A stretch of 64,000 bases of DNA, from assembly GCF_003852425.1 (NCBI RefSeq), contig NZ_QAJN01000011.1, positions 1 through 64,000 on the forward strand, read 5' to 3'. The notes beneath the pieces were generated by a model. It did no database searches, was not told the origin of the DNA, and saw only the letters and a list, made by a program, of their open reading frames with translations. Shown one piece after another: positions 1 through 9,028 of the stretch (position 1 is the stretch's first letter; each line of letters starts with the position of its first letter). The translations under genes and the position numbers were made by a program. Source of the stretch: Paucibacter sp. KBW04 (GTDB lineage Bacteria; Pseudomonadota; Gammaproteobacteria; Burkholderiales; Burkholderiaceae_C).

Positions 1-118
1 GGATTTGCAGCCCCATAGCCCGGCTATAGGGCGAAAAGCCGGTGCGAAATGGGCTGCTGCGGCCACTTCGCAGCCGACGCCTCTTCTGCCGCGCAGACTC
101 CTAGGGCAAGACCTGTGT

Positions 119-718
119 TCAGCCCTGCTTGCGGCGAGCGCCCAAAAAGCCCAGAACGCCCAGGCCCGCCAGGAACAGCGCTGTGCTGGCTGGCTCCGGC
201 ACGCTGGCCGCGATCACATTGACATTGGCAGACCAGCCGTTGCCACCGTTGTCCAACCACACGGTGCCGCTGCCACCCACGGCATTGTCCACCGCCTGGA
301 AGCGCACATTGACCGTGTGCAGACCGGCCGACAGGCTCTGACCGATGTTTGCCGAGCTGCTGCTGGCCAGCTGCTCCCACTGGTCATCCGAAGCATTCAC
401 ATTGCGAGCAAATGGCAGATTCAGGCTTTGTGCCGCGCCACCGTCGATGGAATACACCAAGCTCACCGCGTCAAAGCCGTTCCACACCCCCTGGCCGGGC
501 CAACTGGTGACCTGAGCGCCCAGCAAGAAGCTGCCGCCTTGGTTGATCGTCGCGACCAAACCCGTCCAGTCAGGGTTGGCCGTGCTGCTGGAGGCGTCAT
601 ACCAGGTATTGCCCGAGCCCGTGCTGGTAAGCACAAAGCCATCAAACAAGCCACCGGCCATGGAAGCCGTGGACAAGGCGCTCGCCAGAACCAATGCTGC
701 GATTTTCTTGATTTTCAT
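119..718 (-). CDS. PEP-CTERM sorting domain protein
   Basis: Secreted protein of 199 residues with an N-terminal signal peptide (MKIKKIAALVLASALS, cleaved near residue 21) and a C-terminal PEP-CTERM sorting signal: VPEPAS, a hydrophobic helix, then the basic tail GARRKQG. In this family the tail is a substrate for exosortase, so the protein is expected at the cell surface or in the extracellular matrix. The middle is rich in Ser, Gly, Asn and Trp and looks like a beta-sandwich; no catalytic motif is visible. No exosortase gene lies in this window. Its function is unknown. It is transcribed away from the lyase gene at 952, with an AT-rich divergent promoter region between them. Confidence 0.9.
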   Translation of the reverse strand: MKIKKIAALVLASALSTASMAGGLFDGFVLTSTGSGNTWYDASSSTANPDWTGLVATINQGGSFLLGAQVTSWPGQGVWNGFDAVSLVYSIDGGAAQSLNLPFARNVNASDDQWEQLASSSSANIGQSLSAGLHTVNVRFQAVDNAVGGSGTVWLDNGGNGWSANVNVIAASVPEPASTALFLAGLGVLGFLGARRKQG

Positions 719-802
719 GATCTGTCATTCCTGTTGAAGTTCGAGGCATTCGGAGCTGCCCCATCTCTCACCCACACTCCGGCATCAACCGGTCAACAGA
801 AT

Positions 803-892
803 GTAGTTTCACTACTTTTATATCGCAAGAACCCAAACACGGTACAAATTGGCTCGGGCTTACTTCAAGTAGTTGTGCTACTCAACTACTTG
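803..892. promoter_or_regulatory. Inverted repeats in the divergent promoter region
   Basis: A perfect 10-bp inverted repeat, CAAGTAGTTG (866-875) and CAACTACTTG (883-892), has a 7-nt spacer. A smaller palindrome with the same core, GTAGT-ttc-ACTAC, lies at 803-815. Neither is followed by a T-run in a sensible place, so an operator is more likely than a terminator. They lie between the PEP-CTERM gene (starts 718, minus strand) and the lyase gene (plus strand) and could control either. The binding protein is unknown. Confidence 0.5.
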
Positions 893-951
893 AAAAATCG
901 AGCCCCAAGCCGAAGCAGCACCACCGAGCTGGCCAGCAACTGATCCGGTCC

Positions 952-1992
952 GTGGCAATATCGCGTTCCAAACCAAGACGCAAGCAAATCACTGTGACCT
1001 CCCTCCTCCACCCCAAAAAAGCCTTGTTCGACGACAGCGAGCTGAGCCCTGCCCTGCCCATCGTGGACCATTACTGCGGCGTCGAAGTCCGCATGGATAA
1101 AAGCCTGGAGTTGCAGGCCCAGATGGGCCCAGTGTTCGACATCACCCTGGATCTGGAGGACGGCGCCCCGGTCGGCGGCGAGCAAGAGCATCGCGAGATG
1201 GTGGCAGAGAAGCTGCTGAGCCCCGCCAACCGCTTTGGCCGCGTCGGCGCCCGTGTGCACCCCTTCGATCACCCCGATTTCGAAGCCGATATCGACACGC
1301 TGATCGGCAGCGCTGGCGAATCCCTCGCCTTTTTGATGCTGCCCAAGCCCAATAGCTTGGCCGATGTGCAGGCGGCCTGCAGCCAGATCGATGCCTGCCT
1401 GCTGCGCAAGGGCATCAAGAAGCCTCTGCCCATTCACGCACTGATCGAAACCCATGGCGCACTGCGCGATGTGCAGGCCATCGCCGCCCATCCGCGCATC
1501 GAGTCTCTGTCCTTTGGCTTGATGGATTTCGTCTCGGCTCACCGCGGCGCCATCCCGCGCTACGCCCTCAGCGCCGAAGGCCAGTTCACCCACCCACTGA
1601 TTGCCCGCGCCAAGTTGGAGATCTCCGCCGCGGCCCACAGCTACGCCAAAACGCCCTCGCATTGCGTCGTCACCGAGTTCAAGAACAGCTCGGCCCTGCA
1701 CGCTGCCGCCACCCGCGCCGCGCGCGAGTTCGCCTACACCCGTATGTGGAGCATTCACCCTGGGCAGATCCAGGTGATCCTGGACGCCTTTGCCCCCAGC
1801 GTGGCCGAGTTGGATGAGGCCATCGAAATCATTCAGGCGGCGCAGGCCGCGCAATGGGCCCCCATCCAGTACCGCGACACCCTGCATGACCGCGCCAGCT
1901 ATCGATTCTTCTGGCAGCTGTTGGAGCGCGCGCATCGCACAGGCCATCACCTGCCGATCGAGATTCGGCAAGCCTATTTCTCGGCCGACTGA
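952..1992 (+). CDS. HpcH/HpaI aldolase / citrate lyase (CitE-like) family protein
   Basis: A TIM-barrel CoA-ester lyase-like protein of the CitE/HpcH family. Family hallmarks are visible: the Mg-binding region DITLDLEDGAP, the stretch ALIETHGALRDV, and SFGLMDFVSAHRGA. Relatives cleave or hydrolyse acyl-CoA esters such as malyl- or citramalyl-CoA; the substrate here cannot be read from sequence. The gene lies upstream of aconitase B, as is common in Burkholderiales, which suggests a link to the TCA or methylcitrate cycle. The start is uncertain: GTG at 952 gives 346 residues, while an in-frame GTG at 994 gives 332 and begins MTSLLHPK. Neither has a strong Shine-Dalgarno sequence. Confidence 0.85.
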   Translation: MAISRSKPRRKQITVTSLLHPKKALFDDSELSPALPIVDHYCGVEVRMDKSLELQAQMGPVFDITLDLEDGAPVGGEQEHREMVAEKLLSPANRFGRVGARVHPFDHPDFEADIDTLIGSAGESLAFLMLPKPNSLADVQAACSQIDACLLRKGIKKPLPIHALIETHGALRDVQAIAAHPRIESLSFGLMDFVSAHRGAIPRYALSAEGQFTHPLIARAKLEISAAAHSYAKTPSHCVVTEFKNSSALHAAATRAAREFAYTRMWSIHPGQIQVILDAFAPSVAELDEAIEIIQAAQAAQWAPIQYRDTLHDRASYRFFWQLLERAHRTGHHLPIEIRQAYFSAD

Positions 1993-2011
1993 GCCCACGC
2001 GGCTCGGATGT

Positions 2012-2066
2012 CGGCAGACTGTGCGTGTTTCAAGCGACAGCCACAACGACTTGACACAGTCTGCCG
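2012..2066. repeat. 12-bp inverted repeat with 31-nt spacer
   Basis: CGGCAGACTGTG (2012-2023) is repeated exactly in inverted form as CACAGTCTGCCG (2055-2066), just after the lyase stop codon. There is no T-run behind it. It could be a Rho-independent-like or processing hairpin for the lyase mRNA, or an operator for the gene at 2271. The remaining intergenic sequence up to 2270 shows nothing else. Confidence 0.45.
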
Positions 2067-2270
2067 CTCATTCAAGCTCGCGGAGCGAGCGAGAATGCGG
2101 CACCCGACAAGGGCTACGCAGTGCAGCCATGAAAGCCAGCTTTCTTTAGGCATGCCGCCCTGCCCCAGCCCTCGTCAGCAAGCAAGGACCCAAAGCCGGC
2201 GCCGCCACTCCCTCGGAGCAGGCCCAGCGCCTCATCTTCATCCTCTGAACTTTTTATCTTTCATTTCGCC

Positions 2271-2927
2271 ATGAGCACTTTGAAACCTTTCTTGCTGCGC
2301 CTCTCCCTCATCGGCCTGTGCAGCTCCGGCCTGCTAAGCCTGTCTGCGCCCGCACTGGCCGCTCCTGAGGCGGCTGCTGCGGCCAAGCCCGCCGCCAAGG
2401 CTGCCGCCCCCGCCAAGGTCGCCCCCAAAACAGCCAAACCCGTCAAGGCCGCCAAGGGCAAGGCGGCGGCCAAGCCCGCTCCGGTGGAAGTGGTGCTGCC
2501 CGAAGCCAATGAAGAACAGCTCTACGCCGCTTCGCGCGCCTATATGGGCCAGTACGACTGCGAGTTCAAGCAGACCATCAACATCACCAAGCACCCCAAG
2601 ACCGAGGGCTATCTGGATGTGGCCTGGCAAAAACAGGTCTTCACCATGAAACCTGTCTTGTCCAGCACCGGCGCCCTGCGCCTGGAAGACGTGACCGGCC
2701 GCACCCTGATGATCCAGATCGCCAACAAGTCCATGCTGATGGACACCCATGTAGGCCAACGCCTGGTGGATGAGTGCATCAACCCCGAGCAGCGCACCTT
2801 GATCGACCTGGCCCGCGCCGCTGCGGCCGAAGCCGCCGCCTCGGGCATCGAAGCCAGCGGCGGCCTGGGCATCGCACCGGCACCCGCGGTCACCACCGCC
2901 CCGACAAGCACCCCCGCCAAGAAGTAA
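2271..2927 (+). CDS. Secreted Ala/Lys-rich hypothetical protein
   Basis: A 218-residue exported protein. Residues 1-31 form a signal peptide (ends ALAAPE). Residues 32-75 are a low-complexity Ala/Lys/Pro linker. A compact domain of about 100 residues follows with two cysteines (in YDCEF and DECINPE) that could form a disulfide. The C terminus is again Ala/Pro/Thr-rich. The core (AASRAYMGQYDCEFKQ through TGRTLMIQIANKSMLM) resembles conserved periplasmic proteins found beside acnB in Burkholderiales, and distantly the MliC-type lysozyme inhibitor fold, but I do not recognise a named family with confidence. It lies between the lyase and the toxin-antitoxin pair. Confidence 0.8.
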   Translation: MSTLKPFLLRLSLIGLCSSGLLSLSAPALAAPEAAAAAKPAAKAAAPAKVAPKTAKPVKAAKGKAAAKPAPVEVVLPEANEEQLYAASRAYMGQYDCEFKQTINITKHPKTEGYLDVAWQKQVFTMKPVLSSTGALRLEDVTGRTLMIQIANKSMLMDTHVGQRLVDECINPEQRTLIDLARAAAAEAAASGIEASGGLGIAPAPAVTTAPTSTPAKK

Positions 2928-3047
2928 ACGCAAGAGCGCACGCCGGGAGGCGTGACGCCAAGGGGGCAAAGCGGCTTCGCCAACCCCTGCGAGGTGCGAA
3001 AAGCACACGCAAGGCAGCGGTCGGCGGCCGCCAAGGACTGGCTTGAG

Positions 3048-3084
3048 CGCGGAAAGTATGTAAAATCAATGCATACTTTCCGCG
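3048..3084. promoter_or_regulatory. Palindromic operator of the toxin-antitoxin operon
   Basis: A perfect 13-bp inverted repeat, CGCGGAAAGTATG (3048-3060) and CATACTTTCCGCG (3072-3084), flanks an AT-rich 11-nt spacer holding TAAAAT, a possible -10 element. It lies 62 bp upstream of the antitoxin start. VapB/MazE-type antitoxins bind such palindromes over their own promoter, so autoregulation is the likely role. The assignment is inferred from position and symmetry. Confidence 0.7.
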
Positions 3085-3146
3085 TCATACCGCGTAGTCC
3101 TGAAGCTGCATCAGCCCTCAGCTGCGCGCCTTTTTTGGAGGCCAGC

Positions 3147-3392
3147 ATGGAAGCAACCGTTGCCGAACGAGGTCAGATCACTCTGCCCAAGGCCGTGCGT
3201 GATGCTTTGGGTCTGAGCAAAGGCACCATCCTCAAGGTGGAACTCGACGGCGGACGCATCATCCTGCGCAAAAACGTCGACGACGCCATCTCCCGCGCCC
3301 GCGGCAAGTTCAAGCTCGACGGCTTTGGCTCGGTGGACGATGCGATGCGCGCTGTTCGTGGTCGCGCCCCCGGCGATCCGGTGGAACAATGA
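3147..3392 (+). CDS. AbrB/MazE-type antitoxin (VapB-like)
   Basis: An 81-residue protein with an N-terminal swapped-hairpin AbrB DNA-binding domain: ATVAERGQITLPKAVRDALGLSKGTILKV is the family signature. The C-terminal 35 residues (NVDDAISRARGKFKLDGFG...) would wrap the partner toxin. The ATG at 3147 is chosen because GGAG lies 6 nt upstream and the AbrB motif begins at once; an upstream in-frame start at 2952 would add an unrelated 65-residue leader. It is followed 19 bp later by a PIN-domain toxin. It should neutralise the toxin and repress the operon through the palindrome at 3048-3084. Confidence 0.9.
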   Translation: MEATVAERGQITLPKAVRDALGLSKGTILKVELDGGRIILRKNVDDAISRARGKFKLDGFGSVDDAMRAVRGRAPGDPVEQ

Positions 3393-3411
3393 GCGGCGCT
3401 AGGCCCTGCCC

Positions 3412-3816
3412 ATGATCGCCATCGACTCCTCCGTTCTCATCGACCTGCTCAGCGGCAGCGAACGCGCCGACCTGGCCGAAGCCGCCCTGCGCGAGGCCCT
3501 GAGCCACGGCCCGGTGGTCGTCTGCGATGTGGTGGTGGCCGAGGTTTGCTCCGCCCTGCAAGGGGGTGACCAAGCCATGCAAGCCCTGGAGGATATGGGC
3601 CTAGCCTTCAGCGCCGTCGAACAAAAAGCCGCCATCCGTGCCGGCGAGATGCAACGCCGCTACCGCAGCCGCGGTGGCGCGCGCCAAAGAACCGTGCCCG
3701 ACTTCATCGTCGGTGCCCATGCTTTGCTGCAATGCAATGGCCTGATCACCAGCGACGAGACATTTTTCCGTGATTACTTCAAAGGGCTGAAGCTCATCAA
3801 GCCGCAAGAGGCCTGA
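3412..3816 (+). CDS. PIN-domain ribonuclease toxin (VapC family)
   Basis: A 134-residue PIN-domain protein, normal length for VapC. The four acidic metal-binding residues are all visible: Asp5 (IDSS), Glu44 (VVAEV), Asp97 ([10 protein letters not shown]) and Asp115 (TSDETFF). VapC toxins are Mg-dependent RNases that cut tRNA or rRNA; the target here cannot be predicted. It is co-transcribed with the antitoxin upstream. The pair sits in the otherwise typical lyase - secreted protein - acnB neighbourhood, so it is probably an accessory insertion. It appears intact. Confidence 0.93.
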   Translation: MIAIDSSVLIDLLSGSERADLAEAALREALSHGPVVVCDVVVAEVCSALQGGDQAMQALEDMGLAFSAVEQKAAIRAGEMQRRYRSRGGARQRTVPDFIVGAHALLQCNGLITSDETFFRDYFKGLKLIKPQEA

Positions 3817-3859
3817 ACAAGCCCCCCAGCCCCTCCCTACAGCAACCCAGGAGAACGCA

Positions 3860-6451
3860 ATGCTGCAAGCCTATCGCCAACATGTCGCAGAACGCGCCGC
3901 CCTCGGCATCCCGCCGCTGGCACTCGACGCCAAGCAGACCGCCGAGGTCATCGAACTGATCAAGAACCCGCCGGCTGGCGAAGATGCCTTCCTGCTCGAC
4001 CTGCTGACCCACCGCGTTCCCCCGGGCGTGGACGATGCCGCCAAGGTCAAGGCCAGCTTCCTGGCCGCCGTGGCTCACGGTGATCTGAGCGTCGCCCTGA
4101 TCTCCAAGACCAAGGCGACCGAGTTGCTGGGCACCATGGTCGGTGGCTATAACGTCAAGCCCCTGATCGACCTGCTGGACGACGCCGAAGTCGCCGGCAC
4201 CGCCGCCGCCGCGCTGAAGAAGACGCTCTTGATGTTCGACTTCTTCCACGACGTGGCAGAAAAGGCCAAGGCCGGCAATGCCCAGGCCAAGGACGTGATC
4301 CAGAGCTGGGCCGAGGCCGAGTGGTTCACCAGCCGCCCCGAAGTCGAGAAGAAGATCACCGTCACCGTCTTCAAGGTGCCCGGCGAAACCAATACCGACG
4401 ACCTGTCGCCCGCGCCCGACGCCTGGAGCCGCCCCGACATCCCCCTGCACTACCTGGCCATGCTGAAGAACACGCGCGAAGGCGCGGCCTTCAAGCCCGA
4501 AGAAGACGGCAAGCGCGGCCCGATGCAGTTCATCGAAGACCTGAAGAAAAAGGGCCATCTGGTCGCCTACGTGGGCGATGTGGTCGGCACCGGTTCTTCG
4601 CGCAAGTCTGCCACCAATAGCGTGATTTGGGCCACCGGGCAAGACATCCCCTTCGTGCCGAACAAGCGCTTCGGCGGCGTGACCCTGGGCGGCAAGATCG
4701 CCCCCATCTTCTTCAACACACAAGAAGACTCGGGCTCCCTGCCCATCGAAGTGGACGTGTCCAAGCTGGAGATGGGCGATGTGATCGACATCCTCCCGTA
4801 TGAAGGCAAGATCGTGAAGGACGGCGCCACCGTCACCGAGTTCAAGCTCAAGAGCGATGTGCTGTTCGACGAAGTGCGCGCCGGCGGCCGTATCAACCTG
4901 ATCATCGGCCGCTCGCTGACCGCCAAGGCGCGTGAGTTCCTGGGCCTGGCTGCCTCCACCCTGTTCCGTCTGCCCGCTGCGCCGGCCGCCACCAAGGCCG
5001 GTTTCACCCTGGCACAGAAGATGGTCGGCCGCGCCGTCGGTCTGCCGGAAGGCCAGGGCGTGCGCCCCGGCACTTACTGCGAGCCCAAGATGACGACCGT
5101 CGGCTCGCAAGACACCACCGGCCCCATGACCCGCGACGAGCTGAAGGACCTGGCCTGCCTGGGCTTCAGCGCCGACCTGGTGATGCAATCCTTCTGCCAC
5201 ACCGCGGCCTACCCCAAGCCGGTGGACGTGAAGACCCATCGCGAGCTGCCCGCCTTCATCTCCAACCGCGGCGGCGTAGCCCTGCGTCCGGGCGATGGCG
5301 TGATCCACAGCTGGCTGAACCGTCTGCTGCTGCCCGACACCGTGGGCACCGGCGGCGACTCGCACACCCGCTTCCCGATCGGTATTTCCTTCCCGGCCGG
5401 CTCGGGCCTGGTGGCCTTCGGCGCCGCCACCGGCGTGATGCCGCTGGACATGCCCGAGTCGGTGCTGGTGCGCTTCAAGGGCCAGATGCAGCCCGGCATC
5501 ACCCTGCGTGACCTGGTCCACGCCATCCCGCTGTACGCCATCAAGGCCGGCCTGCTGACGGTGGCCAAGGCCGGCAAGATCAACGCCTTCTCGGGCCGCA
5601 TCCTGGAAATCGAAGGTCTGCCTGACCTCAAGGTTGAGCAGGCTTTTGAGCTGAGCGACGCCTCGGCGGAGCGCAGCGCCGCCGGTTGCACCGTCAAGCT
5701 CAACCCCGAGCCGATCAAGGAATACCTCACCAGCAATATCGTGCTGATGAAGAACATGATCGCCGATGGCTATGCCGACGCTCGCACCCTGCAGCGCCGC
5801 ATCGAGAAGGTCGAAGCCTGGTTGGCCAACCCCAACCTGCTGGAAGCCGACAAGGACGCCGAGTACGCCCACGTCATCGAGATCGATCTGGCCGACATCA
5901 AGGAACCCATCCTCTGCTGCCCCAACGATCCGGACGATGCCAAGACCCTGTCCGAAGTGGCCGGCACCAAGATCGATGAAGCCTTCATCGGTTCTTGCAT
6001 GACCAATATCGGTCACTTCCGCGCCGCCGCCAAGCTGCTGGGCGGCCAGCGCGACATCCCCGTCAAGCTGTGGGTGGCACCGCCCACCAAGATGGACCAG
6101 AGCGAGCTGATCAAGGAAGGCCATTACGCGGCATTCGGCACCGCCGGTGCCCGCACCGAAATGCCGGGCTGCTCGCTGTGCATGGGCAACCAGGCGCAGG
6201 TGCGCGAGGGTGCAACCGTGGTCTCGACCTCGACCCGCAACTTCCCCAACCGCCTGGGCAAGAACACCAATGTGTTCCTGGCTTCGGCCGAGTTGGCCGC
6301 GATTGCCTCCAAGCTGGGCAAGATCCCCACCGTGGCCGAGTATCACGAAGCCATGGGCGTGGTGAACAAGGACGGCGCTGCCATTTACAAGTACATGAAC
6401 TTCAATCAGATTGAAGAGTACGCAGAAGCAGCCAAGGGCGTGACGGCCTGA
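3860..6451 (+). CDS. acnB: Bifunctional aconitate hydratase 2 / 2-methylisocitrate dehydratase
   Basis: Aconitase B, 863 residues, full length. It isomerises citrate to isocitrate in the TCA cycle and, in AcnB enzymes, also acts on 2-methylaconitate. The AcnB order is clear: N-terminal HEAT-like helical domain (about 1-160), swivel domain (about 165-370, containing [16 protein letters not shown]), then the catalytic domains. The three [4Fe-4S] ligands are Cys713 (FIGSCMTN), Cys771 and Cys774 (GCSLCMGNQ). The start ATG follows an AGGAG ribosome-binding site. A strong intrinsic terminator follows the stop. Cytoplasmic; AcnB apo-forms bind mRNA in other bacteria, which is not testable here. Confidence 0.98.
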   Translation: MLQAYRQHVAERAALGIPPLALDAKQTAEVIELIKNPPAGEDAFLLDLLTHRVPPGVDDAAKVKASFLAAVAHGDLSVALISKTKATELLGTMVGGYNVKPLIDLLDDAEVAGTAAAALKKTLLMFDFFHDVAEKAKAGNAQAKDVIQSWAEAEWFTSRPEVEKKITVTVFKVPGETNTDDLSPAPDAWSRPDIPLHYLAMLKNTREGAAFKPEEDGKRGPMQFIEDLKKKGHLVAYVGDVVGTGSSRKSATNSVIWATGQDIPFVPNKRFGGVTLGGKIAPIFFNTQEDSGSLPIEVDVSKLEMGDVIDILPYEGKIVKDGATVTEFKLKSDVLFDEVRAGGRINLIIGRSLTAKAREFLGLAASTLFRLPAAPAATKAGFTLAQKMVGRAVGLPEGQGVRPGTYCEPKMTTVGSQDTTGPMTRDELKDLACLGFSADLVMQSFCHTAAYPKPVDVKTHRELPAFISNRGGVALRPGDGVIHSWLNRLLLPDTVGTGGDSHTRFPIGISFPAGSGLVAFGAATGVMPLDMPESVLVRFKGQMQPGITLRDLVHAIPLYAIKAGLLTVAKAGKINAFSGRILEIEGLPDLKVEQAFELSDASAERSAAGCTVKLNPEPIKEYLTSNIVLMKNMIADGYADARTLQRRIEKVEAWLANPNLLEADKDAEYAHVIEIDLADIKEPILCCPNDPDDAKTLSEVAGTKIDEAFIGSCMTNIGHFRAAAKLLGGQRDIPVKLWVAPPTKMDQSELIKEGHYAAFGTAGARTEMPGCSLCMGNQAQVREGATVVSTSTRNFPNRLGKNTNVFLASAELAAIASKLGKIPTVAEYHEAMGVVNKDGAAIYKYMNFNQIEEYAEAAKGVTA

Positions 6452-6470
6452 GGCGTTTCAGCCTGAACAC

Positions 6471-6497
6471 AAAAGCGGCCCACGGGCCGCTTTTTTT
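6471..6497 (+). terminator. Intrinsic terminator of acnB
   Basis: AAAAGCGGCC, loop CACG, GGCCGC, then seven T. The GC-rich stem with a T-tract lies 20 bp after the acnB stop. The flanking A-run would also let it act weakly on the other strand. The rest of the gap up to 6663 shows no gene. Confidence 0.93.
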
Positions 6498-6663
6498 GTA
6501 TCCGGGCAGGATTGCGCCACTGTTCGCACAATAGCGCGACTAGCGCCCCAACAATCCCGTCTGGCGTGCGCAAAACGCTCTTTGCAAGCGCCGTGCTGGC
6601 TCAAAAACAGCGCACTCATGGTTAACTTCGGCCTCTCAAGAATTGACCGCACAGCGAACGTCC

Positions 6664-8238
6664 ATGACCACTCAAGCAACTTCAAACGCCCCGCCAGGCG
6701 CCCTGGCGCGCGTGCTCAACGCCATCGAGCGTGTGGGCAATAAACTGCCCGATCCGGCGATTTTGTTCGCCCTGCTGCTGGCCGTCGTGGCCCTGGCCTC
6801 CTGGGCCATGTCCAGCATGCAGTTCAGCGAGATCGACCCGCGCACCAGCAAAGCCCTGGAGATCAAAAACCTCTTGTCGGGTGCGGCCTTGACCGCCTTT
6901 GCGGCCAATCTGGTGGGCACCTTCGTCAACTTCCCGCCCCTGGGCGTGGTGCTGGTGGCCATGTTAGGCCTGGGCGTGGCCGAGTACACCGGTTTCATCA
7001 ACGCCGGCCTGCGCTCCATCCTGGCCGTCACCCCGGCGCGCCTGCTCACCCCGGTGCTGATCGCCGTGGGCATCTTGAGTCATGTGGCGGTGGATGCGGG
7101 CTATGTGCTGGTCATCCCCCTGGGCGCGGTGATCTTCTACGCCGCCGGCCGCCACCCACTGGCCGGCATCGCAGCCGCGTTTGCGGGTGTGTCGGGCGGC
7201 TTTTCGGCCACCTTCTTTATCCCCTCCAGCCTGGACCCCTTGCTGGCCGGCCTGACCCAGGCCTCGGCCCGGCTCTCGGCCGACCCGGCGGCTGCTCAAA
7301 TCGTCATCAACCCGCTCAACAACTTCTACTTCACCTCCGCTTCGGCAATCTTGATCGTGCTGGTGGGTTGGGCCATTACGGACCTGCTGATCGAGCCGCG
7401 CTTGAAGCAAACGCAGATCGACGGCGACCCGGCCGAGCTGCCCAAGATGGAGGCGCTCAGCGCGGTGGAGAAGAAAGGCCTGCTGCTGGCCGCTGTGTCT
7501 ATTCTGGTGGCGGGCGCCTTGTTCGCGCTGACGCTCTTGCCAGGCGACTCGCCCTGGCGCGCCGCCAGCGGTGAATTGGCCGCGTCCTCCGCGCCGCTGA
7601 TGAAATCCATCGTGGCCCTGATCTTTGTGTTCTTCCTGATTCCCGGCGTGGTCTACGGTTATGCCGCCGGCTCGGTGAAGAACTCGGGCGATGTCATCAA
7701 GGGCATGAGCAAGGCCATGAGCGGCATGGGCTATTACATCGTGATGGCCTTCTTCTGCGCCCAGTTCATCTACGCCTTTGGTCAGTCCAATCTGGGCGCG
7801 CTGCTGGCCATCAAGGGCGCCAGCTGGTTGAAGGAAATGCACTTCCCCATGGGCGCGACCTTGATCGGCATGATTATGCTGACCGGTCTCGTCAATCTGC
7901 TGATCGGCTCGGCCTCGGCCAAATGGGCTTTGATCGGCGCCATCATGGTGCCCATGCTGATGGAATTGGGCCTCTCGCCCGACTTCATCCAGGCCGCCTA
8001 CCGGGTAGGCGATTCCTCCACCAACATCATCACGCCCCTGATGCCTTACTTCCCGCTGATCGTGGTGTTCTGCCAGAAGTATGTGAAGTCCTCCGGCATC
8101 GGCACCTTGCTGGCCCTGATGCTGCCCTACTCCATCCTGCTGATGTTCAGCTGGACCCTGTTCTTGCTGGGCTTCTGGGCCCTGGACATTCCGCTCGGCA
8201 TCGGCGCCAGCTACACCTTCCCGGCCCTGGCAAAGTAA
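6664..8238 (+). CDS. AbgT family transporter
   Basis: A polytopic inner-membrane protein of 524 residues in the AbgT family, which includes E. coli AbgT (p-aminobenzoyl-glutamate uptake) and MtrF/YdaH (proton-driven antimetabolite and sulfonamide efflux). Family features include NKLPDPAILFALLLAVVAL near the N terminus, the re-entrant PSSLDPLLAGLTQ and the conserved YRVGDSSTNIITPLMPYFPLIV near the C terminus. The ATG at 6664 is preferred over an in-frame TTG at 6643. Direction of transport and substrate cannot be told from sequence. It stands alone between two terminators. Confidence 0.93.
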   Translation: MTTQATSNAPPGALARVLNAIERVGNKLPDPAILFALLLAVVALASWAMSSMQFSEIDPRTSKALEIKNLLSGAALTAFAANLVGTFVNFPPLGVVLVAMLGLGVAEYTGFINAGLRSILAVTPARLLTPVLIAVGILSHVAVDAGYVLVIPLGAVIFYAAGRHPLAGIAAAFAGVSGGFSATFFIPSSLDPLLAGLTQASARLSADPAAAQIVINPLNNFYFTSASAILIVLVGWAITDLLIEPRLKQTQIDGDPAELPKMEALSAVEKKGLLLAAVSILVAGALFALTLLPGDSPWRAASGELAASSAPLMKSIVALIFVFFLIPGVVYGYAAGSVKNSGDVIKGMSKAMSGMGYYIVMAFFCAQFIYAFGQSNLGALLAIKGASWLKEMHFPMGATLIGMIMLTGLVNLLIGSASAKWALIGAIMVPMLMELGLSPDFIQAAYRVGDSSTNIITPLMPYFPLIVVFCQKYVKSSGIGTLLALMLPYSILLMFSWTLFLLGFWALDIPLGIGASYTFPALAK

Positions 8239-8256
8239 GCCGCGAGCCCCATGCAC

Positions 8257-8292
8257 AAAAGCCCGCCAGGCCTAAAACCTGCGGGCTTTTTT
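8257..8292. terminator. Bidirectional intrinsic terminator
   Basis: AAAAGCCCG-CAGG pairs with CCTG-CGGGCTTTTTT around a short loop, with one bulged C. It lies between the convergent ends of the AbgT transporter (plus) and the SDR gene (minus) and has an A-run on one side and a T-run on the other, so it can serve both. Confidence 0.92.
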
Positions 8293-8306
8293 CATGCCAG
8301 GGCGGA

Positions 8307-8906
8307 TCAGTCCACCCGCAACACACGTCCCGTCTGCGCCCCCTCCACGCTGCGCTGGTAGGCCAGGGCAGCGCGGGCGGCGGGCACCGATTCAAACCCA
8401 GCGAAGAGGCTGCCATAGGCCGGCACCGACTCGGTCAAGATCGTGGGGCTGACGGCATTGATGCGGATCCCGCGCGGCAACTCAATCGCGGCCGCCGTCA
8501 CAAAGCCTTCCAGCGCGGCGTTGACCGCCGTCGCATTGGCGCCCAGGCGAATCGGCTCGATGGCCACGATGCCGCTGGTCAGGGTGATGGAGCCGCCCTC
8601 GCTGAGGTGGTGCTGGCCCAGCAGGGCCAGATTGACCTGGCCCAAGAGCTTGTCTTGCAAGCCAATATTGAACTGGGCTGCCGTCATCTCGCTCAAGGGG
8701 CCGAAGTGCAAACGCCCCGCCGTCGACACGATGGCATCCACCCGACCCAGGCGCTGGAACAAGGCCTGCACGCTGTCGTGCTGGGTCAGATCGACCCGTT
8801 CTTCGCCGCTGTTACGGCCGGCGCGAACAATGTCGTGGCGCGCACCCAGATTGGCTGCGACGGCTTGACCGAGGGTGCCCGAGGCGCCGATGAGCAAGAT
8901 TTTCAT
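8307..8906 (-). CDS. Short-chain dehydrogenase/reductase (atypical)
   Basis: A 199-residue Rossmann-fold SDR. The nucleotide-binding GASGTLG motif is at residues 8-14 and the NAG-like strand appears as IVSTAGRL. The usual catalytic YxxxK is absent: the aligned region reads ANATAVNAALEGF. The IELPRGIRINAVSP segment and this loss are typical of a small SDR subgroup, so the reaction is uncertain. The start at 8906 is chosen because the Rossmann strand (MKILLIGASG) begins there; an upstream in-frame start adds 31 unrelated residues. It is divergent from a LysR gene, its probable regulator. Confidence 0.88.
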   Translation of the reverse strand: MKILLIGASGTLGQAVAANLGARHDIVRAGRNSGEERVDLTQHDSVQALFQRLGRVDAIVSTAGRLHFGPLSEMTAAQFNIGLQDKLLGQVNLALLGQHHLSEGGSITLTSGIVAIEPIRLGANATAVNAALEGFVTAAAIELPRGIRINAVSPTILTESVPAYGSLFAGFESVPAARAALAYQRSVEGAQTGRVLRVD

Positions 8907-9028
8907 GAGCTGTTTCACGCCTGAGCGTGCCTGTGTTGAAGAAGAAGTGCCTCCATTCTTTTGCAAATCATCAAAGCAATAAACTAGCCATATCTTCATT
9001 CACCATAAACTTTGAGTTTTGAATCCAG

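Noticed and set aside
3797-6346. 849-codon open frame on the minus strand
   Set aside because: It lies antisense to acnB and arises from strong third-position G+C bias; the translation is low-complexity Gly/His/Gln with no domain.
8307-8906. SDR gene as a pseudogene because YxxxK is missing
   Set aside because: The frame is intact and a known SDR subgroup lacks this motif.
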